A DNA stretch of 64,000 nt from Synaphobranchus kaupii (GCA_029718625.1 CM056383.1:14377066-14441065); one strand, 5' to 3'; counted from the first letter of the stretch, positions 1 to 13,600 are shown. The notes: generated from the letters alone by a model not told the origin. Program-made: numbers and translations.

Positions 1-429
1 TGCAAGTTACCAAGTGCGGTGCGCTAAGCACCCTCCATGCATGAATGCAAATCCAGAGTACAAATGATTCATGATTGGAGTTGAAAATACAAAAATCAAT
101 AAACAGTTAAACTGAATACAAATGTGGAGCACATAAACGTTATTTTTTTCAGGGTTATACGTTTAAAGCCAGTGCTCATAAATGTACAGAATGATATGTT
201 TCAGGGTTAATTTCATGCATCGCTTGCCCTCTGACCAAAAAAGAAAAATCCCTTTGCAATTTGTCTGTTGGACGGAAAGACTGAGAAAAATGAAATGACA
301 ATGAGCACCACCAGCTTAGTTCCTCACAGGAGGAAGGCGTCTAATTAATTAAAAACTCCTTATGACAGCCAGAAAAGTTCCGCTTTACCCCAGCCCTTAT
401 CTCAGTACCCCCCATCATCTCTGGTTCCT

Positions 430-735
430 CAAAAAGAATCGGTTGTTTACGCAGCGCGGCGTAGGGGGATCGGCCGTCGGCAAACGCACGTGAAGGACGC
501 GCCGAGGGCCGCTGGACTCCGTTTGCGCACAGCAAAGAGATCGGCCCTTACAGCGTTCTCTCTGTTCTTTGTTTCTTTCCTTTCTTTCTTTCTTTCTTTC
601 TCGCGACTCCAGCAGGCGACCCGCCAAAGAAAGCCACCCGCGGGAGGCCCCACGTTGCTCCCGCACGCGGCGTCCCGCCGCTTCGCGCAGGACCGCGAGA
701 AACGCGCGCAGCGGGGCGCACAAACAAAACCGGCG
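430..735. other. CpG-rich patch
   Basis: CpG dinucleotides are much denser here than in flanking DNA, with runs of CGC/GCG such as cgcgccgagg and cgcacgcggcgtcccgccgc. Overlapping frames on both strands are open because the patch is GC-rich, but none resembles a known protein. It is interrupted by a TTTC microsatellite. An unmethylated regulatory patch is possible; no promoter motif is evident. Confidence 0.4.
572..601 (+). repeat. (TTTC)n microsatellite
   Basis: About seven tetranucleotide units of tttc with one interruption. Low-complexity frames on both strands arise from it. Confidence 0.85.
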
Positions 736-3489
736 AAAAGAAAATCAACTTAAGAATTTCCCGTGTTGAATTTTTTTGCCATTATTTTTCCTACGGTGCC
801 CATATTGAAGGAAAGACGGTGCCAGTGGACGTCTGGTCTGTGATAAGTGCGTGAGATCAAAAGAAGGATGGCAGCAGGATGCAAGGCTGAAGGATAACAA
901 AAAATAAATGCTTCCTTAAAAAACAGAAACATGTTAGATTCTTAGTCATTGTTCGTTCAATATATAAAGTCATGGCTGTTTATTAATTCCAAAATATAAT
1001 TATGAACTTTCTGCATCCAACAGAGCGGAATTAAAACGACGGTTACCAAAACATTAATTTAACGTGAAAACAGACAGCACTACTACTAGAGACAGGAAAG
1101 TTAGTTAGCAGACGTGCTAATGTCAGGGTGCACGCCTCAAGTTTGTTTTTTAATAAAATTTTTTTTAAATACATAGCAACATCGGGGTGCAGGAAAAGAA
1201 GGTATTTTTTTAAAGATATTTGTCGAAAATCAGCCGGTGAATCTGCATCCGCGAGGGAAGGTCATTCCGCTGTCAGGGGACGAGGGCAGAGAGAAGCCCG
1301 GGAAAGTTGTCCTTAAAGTTCCCAGAGTCCATAAATATAGGCTCTGGGACTAATCGTGAGTTGACCACTGCTGGAACGTTGGGCGAAAATACATTACTGA
1401 AGGTGAGAATGTTTGTAAGTGAGATTGTGCGCGCAGACTTTCATCCAACCGCGACAGTCTCTGAATCTTAAGCGAGAACAATCTGAAAAGTATGCGGTAA
1501 CAATGGACCGAGGTGGGTAGATGTGGGAGAGGTGAGTCCAGGGCCGCAAATGCATTGTGTGCAAGCTGAAAATACGTTGTTGTTTTATACGCAACTGCTT
1601 TTGTGTATTGAGATAATTAGGTGATATGACCTTTTGGGAGTGGGGTCCATCTCGTTTCTTTACAGAGGCTTGAAGAGCATTTGTACCATCTTACATCGCT
1701 GTTTTCAGTCGGTGCATTGTCCGCAGCGCTACAGAGAGAACAAAGAGCTGGGAACAGGTAACTTTAAATCTCCAGAAAAAGCGATTAATTGTCACACTAT
1801 ACTTGACCCTAAAACAATGAAGAACTTTGAACAGTATTCCCTGTGAAGAGCCTTACTAAGGAGCTGTGTAACAACTTCAATCACCACACAAACACTTTGA
1901 AATATACAATAACATTAAAAATTACTGTAGATTTTCAAAGTGCATAAACATTTTTTTCAAACGGTATAAACTGTCAAAGTGCATGATCATCCATTCCATG
2001 ATTGACAGCACCATGATATTCTGATGTTGGTATGTTACGAAAAGGTGGTAACACTATTTGAAGCTCTGCAACATACACATAATACAAAATAACAATTTTC
2101 ATAAGCACAATATGGGACTTTGAAACTGGTGAACCTGTGACACACTGTATCTGTATGATGTTATATTGATGGCCAGGTCATATTGTTCGTTATTATTTGC
2201 TTTGTGCTTATGAATTGGGACATGACCTTTAATACTTACTTTATTACTTCAAATCATGTGTTTGCACCATATTTATTTCTTCCTAAAATAAGAGCAGAGA
2301 GTTCACCCACCTTCGGTATTCTTCGCCTCAGGTAGAAAGCAGAGAGTGTAAGAGATATAGTAGGAATCACAGGTCAGAAAGTTCCATGGCGGGGGCCGGG
2401 GGGTCAGAACCCTCGCCCACGTGGGCGGACTCGTTTGTGGCTCAAAAGCCGGCTGCCCATGTACTATGCCACGCACCTCGCCTTACTGCCATTTATACAA
2501 CAACTTTTTAATACTCAGTTGGGATAGCGAATCCAAAGCATTGTTAAAATCCCTCTGTATATTTGTGAGGGAGGAGATAAGAACAGGGCCAGACTGACCA
2601 CGGTAGGAAGCACTCTGGAAAACTGTCCCCTATGGTCGGGCTTCCATTTTGGACCATGCAGTGCCACGACATGAAAAGCTGTGTTTACGGGGTGGACACT
2701 ACAGATCCAAAACGGACAGCGTCTGACCATTCTGCGACGTCGGAAACAGACATAACCCCGTGCACGGACGTGTTCTTGTCCAGAAATGTGCCATAAATGA
2801 CCAGACATGGTCGTACACTTCTCTTAATCGTGAATATCTGAGTCCAGAAATCCTGATCGGATTTCTTCCAGAAACTCCTCTTTTCATGCAGTGTGCATCA
2901 CTACACTACCGGGGAGTGCTTTCACCGGGCAAGGCACCAAAGAGTGAGTCAAAACGGTGAAATATACAATGTGGAAACTTATTAACACAATAAGTCAAGG
3001 ATAAAGGATGATAAAATTAAATCATTCTTGCATCCAAACAAGCACAGTCCGGTGGGCTGTATTTTTTCATTGAGTCACTGTATGTGACTTTCAAAATAAG
3101 TCAATAACTCTCTTTTACAGACCCCCGTATAACGGATGAATTAGTACTAGGCCAATCCAATTCAAACCCCATCATCCCCCAATCAACTTTATTACCTAAT
3201 CAAATCAGATGACATAACCTGTACAGAAGTGCGAGACGAGTCAGACAAACATATTGCGGCTTTTCAGACTGAATCGCAAACCTCTCCTTAAATCATACCT
3301 TTACTGTCATCTGTGACTCAGTACATATTTGCTTAATACAGTAATAAAGATGTCTTTGCGGGGAGATATTTTATGAGCTCACTGTCGAGGTAAGATTTAT
3401 CGGCTTGCGCTGCCTAACTACTTTTCGCAATCATAAATGAGTTAAGTCCATTCACATCAATACATAGCAGGTGAACAGTATCTAATGGA

Positions 3490-4060
3490 AAATAATAGCC
3501 TGAGATAGGTCTGGTATAAAAAAAAACAAATCAGAGATGACAAGTACAGTGAGCCGTTGTCAACTGATGATACGTGTGGGTAGGAATGTTTCTAAGAACA
3601 ACGAGCACAAAGGGGCTGGAAGTTGTGGAAAACATCAAGCTGAATGTTTTTAAGACCAACTTTAAGACAAGTTGAATGACAACTGGGCAGACACTTTCAT
3701 CCAGAGACGTGCAGTGCAACCACACATGCAAGTACAGCGAAGTGCAGTAATTCACTTCAGGGGGAAAGTATGGTCCAAAGAGAGAAAATTAGTGCAGAAT
3801 CCACTGACAACTTGTCAACCATCCTATTGAACATTAATATAGGCCATAGAAACAAAAACAAAACTACCCTAATGAGCATTAAGCTACATTGAATGAACAA
3901 CGGCAAAGTACCACAGGCAAATAAAATAACTAAAAAATTAATTAAAAATAAATAAATAAAAGTGGTAAGAGAGGGCCAGGGAGGAGAAGCTGAGGTACAG
4001 TCTAAAGTGGTGGGTCTTCAGAGCAGACAGCAGACATGACGGCGAGTCCGCGACTTCATG
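3490..4060. mobile_element. diverged dispersed fish repeat (SINE- or hAT-like)
   Basis: This stretch contains ggcagacactttcatccaga, a degenerate form of the widespread fish repeat end GGCAGACGCTCTTATCCAGAG, and ends with gctgaggtacagtct followed by gtgggtcttcag, which I recognise from dispersed fish repeats. A related tail occurs near 7740-7880. No tRNA-like head or terminal inverted repeat could be delimited, so class and borders are uncertain. Two AT-rich runs (aaataaataaataaa) lie near the 3' side. Confidence 0.4.
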
Positions 4061-7000
4061 AGGCTAAGGCTCTGAAATATAAAACTCACAAAAGGGAAAG
4101 CTTCGTTTCCCTCCACAATAAATGTGGGACTCCCCCGTGTCAGGACTGCTCTCTGCCAATCACAAACATGAGGCTTGGCTGTTGTATACAATGTTTAATG
4201 CCACATGCCCCTTTAATTTTCAATGGTCTATTTCAATCAATATCCTGTTCTTTCATCCATGTATTAAGCCTACTCTTAAGTGCTGCTGACTTAATACACC
4301 GCCCTCTTCTTAGTCATAGCCAAGAGGCGGTCCAAGTTCCAAAGCTATGCAAATATAATCAACAAAGGTTTTTAGCACTGTTCGCTGTCTTGTTTTGAGA
4401 ATTTGGTGTGGACTGTGTATACAAACTTCCTGACACAGCTGCTTCATAGGCACGAAGGTATGAAAATTGTATTTGGCTTTACTCAAATTTGGCACATTTA
4501 TAGCATGTAGAAATGTGTCTGAACTACTTTCCATCACTATTGGTCATAAATCAAGTACATTTTTTTCCAGAATCCACTCATTCCCCTCATAGTAGACATT
4601 CTATGGCAAATGCATGCTTGTGGTTAGACTATATTAATATAGGTTAGTGTGTGTTATTTAAGACGGCGATGATTGTCATAATTACAAAACTGCACTCAAC
4701 AATGGGGATTTTTGTTCCATGTACTGTAGTCTGGTAACATTCCCCTACTTTGAACACTGAATTCTCAATTGTGTCAATATACAAGACCTGTGTCAAACTG
4801 TTCTGCATGCGTGCTCTTATCTTAACGTTTGAGGGAACAGTGAGGGGAGAACATGTTAATTAAATTCTTAATCTGTAGATATAAGCGGCAGTCCTGCTCT
4901 ATATGGACATACTGATCATGAGATAGGTCCTGATTTGAGGAAGAGGGGAAAGGGGGAGTGGTCATTATTGCATGATTGAAGGCAAGCAAATATGTTTGCT
5001 CACTAAAAAAAGCAATTCTGTTCAGCATTGACCCCATCCACCACTTCAACGGTTTGGTCCAAAGGGTTGTCAAGTTAGGGCCAAAATGGATGATGTACGC
5101 GTGGTTTCAAAAACAGATGACGGCTGCATATGTAGTATGACCTCAAGTACATTTTCAGCGATCTTCAAAGAGATGGCACATTTGCGAAGCTATAAAACGT
5201 AGTGTGAAAAGCGTTTCAACGCAGCGTCTATTAAACACTTTTTGATCCATAGCCTTAACAGCTGTTTTCCGTTGGCCTTTCAGAAGCTTCAGATCTGCAT
5301 ACAAATAAAAGTCTGAAGCCCAACGGTAAATAGAAAGCAGATGTGCCTGAAAGTGAAATATAAATATATGGCCACAGTCATTCCCTTTAAGAGCCACCTG
5401 CACTGGAGAAATTACGGTACCCTCTGCTTTTAAAGCCTGAATTTACGGCAATTTCTCTGCCCAGCAACATTATGAAGATGAAATGTTTCCTTTGCAGCAA
5501 CGGCCTGAGTTTGATTCATCATAGTGTTAATGCTGTCCGCACTCAGCACTTTTACAGCTGTGTGGAGCAGTGTTCTCCACTTACCTTGCCAGGACCGTTA
5601 GAGGGTAGATTTATAAGTGCTCCTTTTCTTTCATCCAAACTTTTCATCGGAGCCCAGAGTGTATTGACTTTGGAATGTCTCTAAACACATTGAAATAATG
5701 CCTGTGGTCTGCTTTGCTCCATGTCAAGTAGACTTTGATTTAGCTGCTTAAAAGATCTTGGAATTTGATCTCCTAAAATACCTTAATGCATCTCCTGAAA
5801 TAGATTTATGCAAGAAACATCTTGAAAGTGTGTACAAAGATAAGCAGTGAATATATATTAACTTCTCTGATAAATTTGTCACTCCAGCTAAGTAATAATA
5901 CTTATGGTATTGTTATACCACTGTAATTCATTAACAATTAAATTAAACTCAAAAGAAACAGATGGTCTCAGGTTTTCTTCAAGAATAAAAATGAACTTCA
6001 ATACATCTAAAGAAAACAGCCGCACATTGTGAATCTTTACCATACTCACAAATTTCAAAGCAGACTACTGACTGACAATAGACCAGTAAAAATTCCAGAA
6101 GAGTGTGCATAATCTCCTCCAGAATTTGCCACTCAATGATACAAGTCGATTGTGGGAAATTTGAATGAAAACCAACACGTACAATCTGTCCCTGCGATCC
6201 GGGCTATAAAGTGGGGCAGGTTGTCATGGATACTGAAATTTGTGGACTGAGAGGGCTGATACTCTGTTCTGAAGTTCTGAAGTGTGAGGTTTGGAGCACT
6301 CTTCTCTCCACACCCCCCCTCCACATCAACGAATCAGCCGCAGCTCTCTTCTTGATTCCTTTTAGTGTCAAGTACAAACGGCCGAGCTGCCAAAACACAA
6401 TTTCATGGATAAGTACTGCTGGTGTTTACGACCTGGTGTTGTGGTGGTGAGGTAGCCTAGATTTACAGTGGGTGTCAGGGTTCAGAGTTGGTGATGTCCT
6501 GAGTCGCCCTATTTTCCTCCACCCGCCTCTCCCGACAGGAGATTAATGCTCTTCCAAAAGGAAAAGGCAAAGATCTTTCCGGTTTCATATTTATTTTATT
6601 TTTTTTGTTCCATTTTAAATGCCACTTCATCTTAAGCCCATTCAGTTCACTGAGCCATTAGCCCCACTTAAAACATACATAAATTTTTTTTTAAAATACA
6701 AAAAAAAAAAATTAAACCCGCGGACGTGCTGACATTCCCCGTAGCCGAAAACCAGCAGGTAACAGTTCCGAAGCCCTTTTGTTGAAAGGGGAGTGGACAG
6801 GAGGTGTTGATGTACGGTGCCTCTGGGGCCAAAGTGCATTTTCACCTCCTGGCCTATGTGTCAGAGACTGCCCGGAACTCAACGGGGTGGCAGCGGATTG
6901 GCATACCGCGGGGCGTTGCTGTCACGCAGGTGGCACATTTTCGGCGCTTCCGACAAACAGGTTCAACCGACCTCTGAGAGATTTGAACCCGTGTCCCCTG

Positions 7001-7540
7001 GAGTCGCAGACGAGTAGGATGCGGAGAGACAGGTGCAACCCCCTCAGCAAGGTGAATAACCCCCCCCCCCCCCACGGGCATAATTATGTGCTCTGTCACA
7101 TATGCAATTTCCACTTTAACAGTGCCTCTTCCACAGGCAGAATAAACAGCACGTTACCACACTCGGTAAAACAGGAAAGTGCCACTTGTGAGTTTTACCC
7201 ACAATCCCATTCAGCAAAGTCCAAACATTACTCTGAGCTCTCAAGCATTGCTGTGAGAACGAGTCCCCAGGGAGTTTCGAGATAACGTACCTGTAAAAGA
7301 AAACGCAATTCACTTACTGGCCAACTTCATACTCCCTCCACCACCCCCTCCCCGGCATGACATTTGAGTTATTCTGGAGCATAATTTACAAGATTGATTA
7401 ATGTCTCAGAGCTCAAACAGATGCGTCAGCAACTTCCTTACCACCGGCGTACTCATCACTCGAGTGGCTTCAACTCGTGGAAATTAGACCCTTATATTAC
7501 AGGAGAGGCGACAACATAGTGATGTGTAAATACACGGTGT
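4061..7540. other. non-coding, mostly unique DNA
   Basis: No gene or clear transposon is supported. Frames of up to 168 codons occur (the longest at 6779-7285) but translate to compositionally odd peptides without domains. There are A/T runs near 6595-6715 and a C run at 7060-7073. The stretch near 6980-7000 carries a box-B-like sequence on the minus strand without a tRNA fold. Confidence 0.6.
7060..7073 (+). repeat. poly-C tract (14)
   Basis: Uninterrupted run of 14 cytosines. One of many long G/C homopolymers in this window. Confidence 0.9.
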
Positions 7541-7900
7541 ATTTTTCCTATGCCCTACAACATTTGAATTTTCTTTATTTTTTGTATTTTTTTTTAGGAC
7601 AAGCAAAGAAAACAAATACAATGGCATCATCTAAACAGCAGAGCAGTGCAACTCTCAGGAAAAATATATCGCCCATTATCAATCAATAAGTGTAATGTTA
7701 ACCTAACAAACAACGTGTATTTTGACTAAAGAAAGTACTACGACAGGTAACCTCTTTACTATAACTAAAATAATTATTCAAAATGGAAATACAAAGAAAG
7801 AAAGAGTAAAAGAAAGGTTATCTAAAGGGGTTCACGGGAGGCATGATTCATGGTTCTGAAGAAGTGAGTCTTCAGACTTTGTCAGCAGTGACATCATCAC
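7540..7900. mobile_element. diverged dispersed repeat, related to the one at 3.5-4.1 kb
   Basis: The segment near 7740-7880 has the order 'taactaaaataattatt', an A-rich stretch with aaagaaagaaag, then gaagtgagtcttcaga. The same order (taactaaaaaatta, A/T-rich stretch, gtgggtcttcag) occurs at about 3928-4022. This suggests two old copies of one family. Borders are estimates and no ends or target duplications were found. Confidence 0.3.
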
Positions 7901-9261
7901 CAACATACACACCCTATTTGCATCTTATTTTCCGCCACCGCATTAATGAGCGAGCTTAAGGTGACCCACGCGGGTGGCTGGAAAGGCTCTCCCAAATGAT
8001 GCTGTAACGGTCAATGAGCGGAAGATAAAGACTTTTAAAGTTGTGGTATAAATGGAACACGGATTTACAGCTATATCGCTGTGCCACTAAAGCTGTCATA
8101 CACTGGCGCGTCCTTTAAAAGGGGGCAATTAACTAAACTTATGGCATATGCTTACAGAATGTGCCGGTCCCCCCGCTGTCCCCCCCGTCCTTCCCATCAA
8201 AACGGTGAGGAGCGTGACACATCCGCCGCCGTTGCGCGCGTTGCGCAGCTCCAAGGTGGAATCCGATTAGGTCGCTAATAAAGCATCTGCCTTGTTCTCT
8301 GTGTTCTCACAGCCCCCCCCCCCCCCCCCACTGCGTGTGCTCACCTCAGGATCCACCCCCCTCCTTTAACTCAAAAGGTACAGCCAGTCTGAACAATTAT
8401 TTTCCCGTTGAACCCTGCGCTGCGAATTCTGTGGCAACCATCCCCCTGAGGTACACGTCACCTCCGTTTGACCCGAATTCGTCACCGATGGACACGGCCT
8501 GGTTGCCTTGTCGCGTTTCGTCCTGGCGGAGGGGGAAAAAAATTGAAAAAAATATCGATGCCATCGGACAGACTGACAGGCTCCGCATGGCAGGCTCCGC
8601 TTCATTTCGACAAAGAACAGGGAACATGAAAAGATCTCCCTCCGGTCGGAAACGGGAAATTTGCCCTTCGAACTGGCTCCCGGAGCTTTCGGGGGAGGTA
8701 GCCCGACAGTCACAGCGGGAGGCAGTGAATGTGCATTTGGTGTCAGATGTTGTTAGCGGCGCTACACGCTAGCGAAGGCTTCACAGAACACGGGCTGAAT
8801 AAAGCCAGTCAATCTGCGGTTCTTTGTAATCAACAGTCTTTCTGGGATTGGGGCATTTGCCCCGTTTCTGAAAACCGTCTGCGATCGTTAAGAAATGCAA
8901 GACTGTTACAAGCCATTCAGACCTCGTCTGGATAATTAGTAGTTTCCTCCTGAGTTTAAATGCCCCTCAGTCGCTCTAAGCATGAGCTCTTGCATTGAAC
9001 CTGCCCCCCTCCAATTCGAGAGCAAGTCATCACGCATTGTACAGAAATTCCTCTCTCCGTCTGCAGCTGTGAAGCCATGTGTTAAATCTCCATATAAATA
9101 CCTGCTTCCTTTACTGCTCATGTGGTACCTGCAGCCAACTGCGTAGCTTCTGCTCTTCGCTATAGGTGCAAAGTCAACAAATCTGCCCTGCAGTGTTACC
9201 CCTTGCCTATGTTATTCGTTCCAGAGTGAGTTCAACTCCTCTCTGGAAAGGTACCTGTCCC
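7901..9261. other. non-coding DNA with CpG-rich patches
   Basis: CpG-rich around 8160-8280 and 8390-8760, with a 17-C run at 8313-8329 between them. A 145-codon frame (8335-8772) starts just downstream of the C run and has no recognisable domain. The stretch 8940-9120 is more even in composition and could be a conserved non-coding element, but conservation cannot be judged from one sequence. Confidence 0.5.
8313..8329 (+). repeat. poly-C tract (17)
   Basis: Uninterrupted run of 17 cytosines between two CpG-rich patches. Confidence 0.9.
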
Positions 9262-9660
9262 TATGTTGTCTATATGAATGCTTGCTGTATGAGTGTCCCT
9301 ATAGGATGTGCACACTATGTTGTCTATATGAATGCTTGCTGTATGAGTGTCCCTATAGGATGTGCACACTATGTTGTCTATATGAATGCTTGCTGTATGA
9401 GTGTCCCTATAGGATGTGCACACTATGTTGTCTATATGAATGCTTGCTGTATAAGTGTCCCTATAGGATGTGCACACTATGTTGTCTATATGAATGCTTG
9501 CTGTATGAGTGTCCCTATAGGATGTGCACACTATGTTGTCTATATGAATGCTTGCTGTATGAGTGTCCCTATAGGATGTGCACACTATGTTGTCTATATG
9601 AATGCTTGCTGTATGAGTGTCCCTATAGGATGTGCACACTATGTTGTCTATATGAATGCT
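9262..9660 (+). repeat. 54-bp minisatellite, about 7.4 units
   Basis: Seven full 54-bp units and a 21-bp partial eighth. Each unit starts tatgttgtctatatgaatgc, continues ttgctgtatgagtgtcccta and ends taggatgtgcacac. Units are almost identical; unit four has ataagt in place of atgagt. Because 54 is a multiple of three and the unit lacks stops in several frames, long frames run through it on both strands, giving an 18-residue periodic peptide. Nothing else suggests coding. The near-identity points to recent expansion. Confidence 0.95.
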
Positions 9661-10295
9661 TCGCTAGCCAGAAGTGGGCCAAATACGCATTTGAAATACT
9701 TCAGCAATCACGATGCTGGTAAAACTTTAAAAAGACTCGACAACACAAAAATGTGAAAAATCTAATTTTCAATAAACTATGCGACTATGAAGATCATAGT
9801 CATTTTGTTTGCCAGCTGTTGCTTATTTTGAATGTCTCCAGCCCACCTTCTCGTCAGTTTTCCGCAAGACACCACGTTATGTGCCTGCTTGGTTCGCTAT
9901 GTCCTGATTGATAGCGTGAAAATAAAGCAAGCCCGGCTAACCCAACCCGAGTTCAATCACCTCAGTTTGACTGCGTCTCGGCACGGACCTCGTGAAAAGC
10001 CTTTACACGATTCAAGTATAATAACTCTATGACCCAGGTCTGGTTGCTAAGCAAGTATGCAGTAAAATGAATGAGAGAATTTTGTCCTGAAAAAAAGATG
10101 TTTCATTTAAAATTGTCAGCAATCTACTGGGAGCTGGCATCTAAAGGGTCAGACAACGAGTGCAAATAATAATGTGACTCGGGTCTGGTTAATGTCCAAA
10201 GCTCCTTTAGAGGATATGGCTGCCGAGGTGCCTGTACACTGCTCTCAGATCATCTTTCTGCAACGGCTCAGATAAAATGGTGCAGTGTGGAGACG
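9661..10295. other. non-coding DNA between two minisatellites
   Basis: No gene, transposon or RNA feature is recognised in this spacer. Short frames have no resemblance to known proteins. Confidence 0.6.
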
Positions 10296-10584
10296 ATCCT
10301 CCTACGTAATGTGCACACCTATGATTCCTCCTACGTAATGTGCACACCTATGATTCCTCCTACGTAATGTGCACACCTATGATTCCTCCTACGTAATGTG
10401 CACACCTATGATTCCTCCTACGTAATGTGCACACCTGACTCCTCCTACGTAATGTGCACACCTGATTCCTCCTACGTAATGTGCACACCTATGATTCCTC
10501 CTACGTAATGTGCACACCTATGATTCCTCCTACGTAATGTGCACACCTATGATTCCTCCTACGTAATGTGCACACCTATGATTG
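10296..10584 (+). repeat. 29-bp minisatellite, 10 units
   Basis: Ten copies of a 29-bp unit reading cctacgtaatgtgcacacct then atgattcct. Two central copies are 3-4 bp shorter around the tatgatt part (gact or gatt after cacacct). Each unit contains two 6-bp palindromes, tacgta and gtgcac. No spacers separate the units, so this is not CRISPR-like. Confidence 0.95.
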
Positions 10585-10630
10585 TGGGTGACAGTCAGCC
10601 AAATTTCTCAGCCTCAGTCTTTCAAAAACA

Positions 10631-10658
10631 CCCCCCCCCCCCCCCCCCCCCCCCTCCC
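10631..10658 (+). repeat. poly-C tract (24 C, then TCCCC)
   Basis: A run of 24 cytosines followed by tcccc. It lies 47 bp beyond the 29-bp minisatellite. Its length makes the exact count assembly-sensitive. Confidence 0.9.
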
Positions 10659-13600
10659 CACATCCCCTTTCCCCTTCAACGGTGTTTCCATAAGCCCCGA
10701 AGGCCATTCTAACCAGATCCTGTAACTGGATCAAATCATTATTGCCACTAAGGTGAGCGGTGGGATTAGATGAACAATCGAATTGATCATATCCGATTGT
10801 TCAGCTAATCTATCCAGCCAGCTGTTAAGCCTCATAATGTTTATTTGCTTATCACGGTGATAGTCAGGGTACCTTGGACACAGTACCATACCCGTTTACG
10901 TGTTATGCATTTATGCCGCTGCACAAATTTATAGAATAAACTCAAATCAAGTTGCTTGCTCTATGGGAATTAAGCCCACATGCTCCTACATGCTAACAAG
11001 TCAGGCTAGTCAGTCAGGCTTATCCACAATCCATTATTGGTGTTACAGCCCCATAAACGGGATTTTTAAAACATAATCTACACACAATTGGGCATGCTGA
11101 AAAAGGACAAAATGGGTCACAAATAAATAAAGACAGCTTCTGGACATTAGTCTCAACTCTTCTAATGAACGAAAAACCAACTTGAACCGAGTGCACAAAC
11201 ACAGCGGCGTCTACTGCACTGTCCGTACGATCAGGACATTTAAGCGCCGTCGCTGTTCTCCTGTTAGAATGCTGGGAAGCAGATTGTTGGGTGACTCATC
11301 CCGCAGACTGGGAAATGGCGGCTTCCATTCCAAAGAAACCCATTCCTGTTTGAGTTTAACCCATCGGGACAGCAGGGGCTAAATGGTGGAAGTCACTTAG
11401 CGGGATGCTAAAGCTCAGCTTAAATTGGAGATTTAAAAAAATGTCACAGGTCAGAACTTTTGACTCGCTCTCCTCCTCCCTCCCCCTCCTCCTTCTCCTC
11501 CTCTTCCTCCCGGTGACATGATTAATGGCAGTAATCAAACCGAGTCTCTTCTCCAGACACCATCCTCTGCAGTTCGGCCTAATTACACCAAGACCAAACA
11601 GCCCAAAATTACTCTAGACAATTTATAGAGCGGCCAGGCCCAATAAAAATTGACGTGCATGCGGGGCTCAAACCGAACACAGGTGTGCAGTCTGGAGGAC
11701 TGCGTGAAGAGAACTAAGTGTATGCTCTATGACAGCCAACAGAACAAAACTCTGATTGTGGACTGCTATAAAAGTAAGAATTATTCATTATTATGGAGTT
11801 GCATAGAAAAATATGCTGTGGCTATGTACCCTTAACCAAACATTGAGCTTGATGAGTCTATACCTCCCTTCCTCGTGTGATGGTAGTTATCACCATGTGT
11901 ATTAACTTGGAGAATACTTTTTTTTTTTTAATAAATAAAAGCAGGCTAGAGAAGCTTTTTTAGTATATAGATCTCATGTATTTTTATACTTGTACAGACA
12001 GGTTTTTTGTGCAATAAAGGATATTTCAAATAATTACAGAAGCTTATGCTGACCAGACGGCTTTACAATGTCTGGTATAGGGGCATTCAGGGTTTGTGGG
12101 TGAAAGCAAATAACATGCATGCAACACCATCAAGTAGTTTTTACAGCAATGTGTTTCCAGGAAACAATACATTTTTTAAAAATTAAACAAAGGAGTACGT
12201 CTTAGCACTATTGCTAACAAGTGCAATGTGGTATTATGTTCAACATTGTGAACATTCAACATGATATAAAGAGACCCTGCAAACCTTACAATGCATAGCT
12301 AATAGTCATAGCTGTATGACACCATGAACAATAACCATAAACATTTTCACTAACCTGTCATTTCCTATAATGCAGTATCTAGCTTGCCTCATAGGCTTTG
12401 TTTGATAAACATATGCACATATTTCATTCATATTAGGCCAAGATATATGCACACACACACACACATACTGATAATGTGCCACTGTGTTTTACATGTTCAT
12501 GTATGGATAAAAGAGCTCTGGGTGAGCACTCACAGTGCAAATTAGATTCTGCACCACCTTGTTTCAAAATGCAAACAATTAAAAGCTTGCCTACTCACAT
12601 TCGGGGTTTGATGGCTTCTACATTTTTAAATAAATAACCAAGGACTTCCAAAGCTTTACCATGAACACCGGTGTTCATGCAGACGCATTCTGACCCTGCA
12701 ACCCTTAGGCTAGAAAATTGCATTGATAAAATGTACTGTAACCTTTGGGTCTCGAGATGCTTATGCATGATTTCAGCCACATTTCAGATATTCTTCACAG
12801 AAATTTTCAAATACAGTAAATACAATGGATCTATTAAAATGCCCTCAGATGTGTGAACTGAGGAATGCTCTACAAATATTAATTAAATATATTATTACAT
12901 ACTTTGGCATAATAGCACCCAATAGCCGATATCTCAAGTGCATGGTTGAATGTCTTTGCTGCCTTGAAAATTGTTAAGTGAATGCGCCTGTACTGACAAT
13001 TTCTTTGAGACGCACAATTAGAAACAGACTTTAGCCTCTATTGAAAGGGAAACGTCAAGTGTCCTTTGAGAGACCGCTCCTCTTTAGAAATGAACTGGAT
13101 GCCAGAGACCACATATCTCCGCAGTAAAGTACATCTTGCTGAGGTGGTAGCTGGCAGTACACGGGAAAGAGAATGCCTCCCCCAGGACATGAAAACCAAC
13201 AAAAACTGGAAATGACAAAATTAGGTGAATGCAAAGTAGTGAAGATCCCTTTTAAGCTCTTGTACTGCCCTCAATATTAAATGCCATTAGGTTATTAAGC
13301 AGGGATGAGACTGTATTCTAGAAAGTTCGTCAAACAAGTCATTTGTAAAATAACTAAATAAATATATCATCCTATTATGCTTGCAACCATACCATGGTTC
13401 TCTATCTGACCCCCATCAGCATAGCTCTTTCTCCCCCAAACATTTGCAAATCGGCAGCAAATTGGTCTGCAGACAGTGGAAATGAGGCAGTCGTGATGAG
13501 CACCAGCTGTTAAGGGAATGCAAAATAGCTGGTGAATGATCCTGTCACAAGCAGACCACTGTAGTTCTGATCTACAAAACGTTGGCGGGCCAACAGTCTT

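Larger units (their letters stand above)
1..3489. other. non-coding, mostly unique AT-rich DNA
   Basis: No recognisable exon, RNA gene or transposon is seen here. Frames are short and none resembles a known protein. The DNA is AT-rich apart from a CpG-rich patch near 430-735 and a G/C-rich stretch near 2385-2440. It could be intergenic or intronic; the sequence does not decide which. Confidence 0.6.

Noticed and set aside
6975..7000. Minus-strand tRNA gene suggested by the box-B-like gggttcaaatct
   Set aside because: No matching A box, anticodon stem or acceptor stem could be found around it.
6779..7285. 168-codon frame
   Set aside because: It crosses a 14-C run, giving a proline stretch, and shows no family resemblance. 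Overlapping frames on both strands are also open.
9166..9756. 196-codon frame with an 18-residue periodic peptide
   Set aside because: It is the translation of the 54-bp minisatellite; both strands and another frame are equally open.
10296..10584. CRISPR-like direct repeats
   Set aside because: Units are directly adjacent with no spacers, and the surrounding DNA is vertebrate. It is a minisatellite. The same applies to the 28-bp array.
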